DNA of 64,000 nt from contig NZ_FRCN01000014.1 in assembly GCF_900142925.1 (NCBI RefSeq), forward strand, positions 62,001-126,000, given 5' to 3'. How positions within the stretch are numbered: position 1 is the first letter of the stretch; the number at the start of each line of letters is the position of its first letter. The notes under the pieces were generated by a model. The model had not been told where the DNA came from. It ran no database searches and was given only the letters and a program-made list of their open reading frames with translations. Of this stretch, positions 62,761 through 64,000 are shown piece by piece. This DNA is from Chitinophaga sp. CF418. Lineage in GTDB: Bacteria > Bacteroidota > Bacteroidia > Chitinophagales > Chitinophagaceae. Made by a program: the position numbers and the translations under genes.

Positions 62761-64000
62761 GTGGCTATCAACAGAAGGAAAAAATACTTGCAGAGGGCTA
62801 TTGTCGTAGTGGGTGTACTTGTGGGGATCAACATACTTGCAGCTTACTTTCATACCCGCTGGGACCTCACCGCGGAAAAAAGATATACACTTACTCCAGG
62901 TACTAAGGCCCTGCTCCGCGGGCTGGATAGTACCGTTACCATAGAGATCTTTCTAAAAGGCGATTATCCCGCCGGTTTCCGCCAGCTGGCGCAGTCCAGC
63001 CAGGAACTGCTGGAAGAATTCCGGGAATATGGGGGTCAGCATATACAATTCTCCTTTCAAAGCCCTGGCCAGGGCCTGCCGGATTCCGCCCGTCTCGCCT
63101 TCCAGCAGACGCTCGTAGAGAAGGGCATCGTTCCCTTCAATATGCAGGTACAGGAAGACGCCAACCAGGGGTATTCTGAAAAGTTGATCTTCCCCGGCGC
63201 CCTGCTACACTACGGCTCCAAAACCGTCGGTATCAACCTGCTGAAGAACCAGGGAGGACTGAATCCTGAGGCTACTATGAACAACTCAGAGTCCCTGCTG
63301 GAATACCAGTTCGCCAATGCCATCTATCAGCTGCAGCAGAAACAACCGCCGTTGGTAGGCTACATGTTGGGCAATGGAGAACTACTGGGCGCTGAAGTAT
63401 ATGATGCGCTTACCACCATGCAAAGTAGTTACCTGCTGGATACCATTACACTGCAATACATCTCTCATATCCCACGGGAGTTTAATACAATCGTGTTTGC
63501 GAAACCTCAGACCCGGTTTACGGATGAGGACAAACTGAAGATAGACCAGTATGTCATGAATGGTGGTAAAGTAATCTGGTTCATTGACGAGCTGAATGCA
63601 TCAATAGATAGCCTGCAACAGCAGGAAAGCTTTGTTGCCTTTGATAAAGGATTGAACCTGGAAGATATATTGTTCCGCTATGGAGTACGTATTAACCAGG
63701 ACCTGGTGCAGGACATGCAGTGTGATTTTGTTCCACAGGTAGTAGACCGCACCGGCCAGATGCAACCACTGGGATTCCCTTATTTCCCCCTCTTGACGCC
63801 AACCGGTGCACATCCTATTGTAAAAAACCTGGACCTGGTACTGAGCCATTTCGCCAGTTCAATAGATACAGTTAAAGGTGGTAATATTAAGAAAACGGTA
63901 TTACTGACCACTTCTGCCAACAGCCGTAGTGTAAGCGCACCAGTAGAAATCAGCTGGAACAGCCTGCGCGTAAGGCCCAACCGCCGGGAGTTTACCAAAC
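62761..64000 (+). CDS. gldG: gliding motility protein GldG, cut at the window edge
   Basis: The frame opens at a GTG at 62761, 18 nt after gldF and in the same frame, and stays open for 413 codons to the window end. After VAINRRKKYLQ a helix (about residues 13-30, AIVVVGVLVGINILAAY) is followed by a periplasmic domain with TAEKRYTLTPGTKALLRGLD, NSESLLEYQFANAIYQLQ and VIWFIDELNAS, as in GldG/IflG proteins. The C-terminal part, including the second membrane helix, lies beyond the window. No ATG competes in the gap. Confidence 0.9.
   Translation, partial: MAINRRKKYLQRAIVVVGVLVGINILAAYFHTRWDLTAEKRYTLTPGTKALLRGLDSTVTIEIFLKGDYPAGFRQLAQSSQELLEEFREYGGQHIQFSFQSPGQGLPDSARLAFQQTLVEKGIVPFNMQVQEDANQGYSEKLIFPGALLHYGSKTVGINLLKNQGGLNPEATMNNSESLLEYQFANAIYQLQQKQPPLVGYMLGNGELLGAEVYDALTTMQSSYLLDTITLQYISHIPREFNTIVFAKPQTRFTDEDKLKIDQYVMNGGKVIWFIDELNASIDSLQQQESFVAFDKGLNLEDILFRYGVRINQDLVQDMQCDFVPQVVDRTGQMQPLGFPYFPLLTPTGAHPIVKNLDLVLSHFASSIDTVKGGNIKKTVLLTTSANSRSVSAPVEISWNSLRVRPNRREFTK

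Overview
The window is bacterial chromosome from a gliding-type member of the Bacteroidota, most likely Chitinophagaceae (Chitinophaga-like). The reasons are three large TonB-dependent receptors with N-terminal carboxypeptidase-regulatory-like domains, many lipoproteins, gliding/T9SS genes (gldB, gldF, gldG), starts without a Shine-Dalgarno sequence, and promoters with the Bacteroidota -7 element TAnnTTTG. The genus is inferred from overall gene style and no database was searched. No rRNA, tRNA, CRISPR array, transposase or prophage was seen.

Region 1 (about 0.3-16.4 kb) looks like a phosphate-starvation block. It holds an Oar-type TonB receptor, an Lrp-type regulator divergent from PEP synthase, a secreted zinc metalloprotease, a TonB receptor with a beta-helix lipoprotein, an unknown small protein, a PlcP-like metallophosphoesterase, and a DUF47-Pit phosphate transport pair. 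Upstream of five units (and once with no obvious gene) I see direct repeats of TTA at exact or nearly exact 11-bp spacing. They stand in a fixed phase (12, 23, 34, 45 bp) from a TAnnTTTG -7 element. This is the architecture of PhoB/PhoP-type boxes. A shared Pho regulon, including membrane-lipid remodelling by the PlcP-like enzyme, is my main hypothesis.

Region 2 (16.5-21.8 kb) has rfbA and galE (nucleotide sugars), an orphan transketolase C-terminal subunit with a strong terminator, then an ECF sigma factor, a membrane protein with four cytoplasmic P-x-G-Y-F repeats (probable anti-sigma) and a small periplasmic protein. Region 3 (21.8-30.2 kb) is the cell-elongation operon mreB-mreC-mreD-mrdA-rodA plus a metallo-beta-lactamase-fold hydrolase, with purD upstream. 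Region 4 (30.4-38.2 kb) carries two peptide transporters (POT and OPT), a lipoprotein, and a DUF1800-DUF1501 pair.

Region 5 (38.2-48.7 kb) is a molybdenum-cofactor cluster (moeA, moaC, mobA, moaE, moaD, a small conserved protein, MoeB-rhodanese). It is interrupted by a two-gene small-protein cassette and by a siderophore receptor-PepSY pair, with a TauE/SafE exporter and an acetyltransferase. No moaA and no molybdoenzyme are in the window.

Region 6 (48.8-64 kb) is housekeeping: serS, nadE, a porin-like barrel, gldB, an RNase Z-like protein with an altered metal motif, apaG, a DUF5777-YceI-cytochrome-like triplet, murF, methylmalonyl-CoA epimerase, iscS with an IscU-like scaffold lacking the first active-site cysteine, and gldF-gldG, the last cut by the window edge. 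Several genes end in long AT-rich hairpins of one recurring type.
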